NCBI RefSeq assembly: GCF_037176765.1 | Contig: NC_090024.1 | Location: 164,468,778-164,532,777, forward strand | From: Anolis sagrei | Taxonomy: Eukaryota; Chordata; Lepidosauria; Squamata; Anolidae | Length of the DNA: 64,000 nt | Direction of reading: 5' to 3' | Part shown: piece by piece, positions 63,986 through 64,000 of the stretch | Layout of the letters: the number at the start of each line of letters is the position of its first letter | How positions within the stretch are numbered: position 1 is the first letter of the stretch | The notes under the pieces: generated by a model | Told to the model about the DNA's origin: nothing | Databases searched by the model: none | What the model saw: the letters and a program-made list of their open reading frames with translations, nothing else | Made by a program: the position numbers and the translations under genes

Positions 63986-64000
63986 AACCTTCTAGAAAAT

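Overview
The window is nuclear DNA from a squamate reptile, most likely an iguanian lizard. The evidence is the repeat content: Sauria-type tRNA SINEs with a BovB-like tail, two further tRNA-headed SINE types, L2/CR1 and L1 LINE fragments, a Penelope-like element, and many short palindromic hAT-type elements. It also has vertebrate gene structure with GT-AG introns. The species call is an inference; no search was possible.

Layout. From 1 to about 29.3 kb lies a gene-free flank made of old interspersed repeats, microsatellites and unremarkable sequence. At 29.4 kb a short GC-rich promoter starts DEPDC1 on the + strand, with twelve coding exons from 29571 to 45678. They encode 807 residues: a DEP domain, a RhoGAP-like domain and a conserved C-terminal region. 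RPE65, the retinoid isomerohydrolase of the visual cycle, follows on the same strand with fourteen coding exons from 49244 to 59670. They encode 533 residues, the same length as human RPE65, with all iron ligands present. DEPDC1 and RPE65 are also neighbours in mammals, so this is conserved synteny rather than a functional operon. DEPDC1 looks like a cell-cycle gene by its promoter, and RPE65 is an eye-specific gene with its own TATA box.

The last 3 kb hold the 3' end of a third gene on the - strand, convergent with RPE65. It is a divergent relative of MCCC2, the carboxyltransferase (beta) subunit of methylcrotonyl-CoA carboxylase. Four exons with intact frames and splice sites are visible (63709 down to 60901), and the gene runs off the right edge. 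Its sequence departs from the MCCC2 pattern in a conserved glycine-containing loop of the C-terminal domain. It may therefore be a paralogue with changed or lost catalysis. This is the least expected item in the window.

Other observations of note: an apparent GC-AG intron in DEPDC1; a large DEPDC1 exon whose skipping would keep frame; palindromic transposons just upstream of the DEPDC1 promoter and in its 3' UTR; a tandem triplication that copied a hAT end together with its flank; inverted Penelope-like termini; and a SINE with an L2-like tail. Exon coordinates come from reading splice sites and comparing with remembered human proteins.
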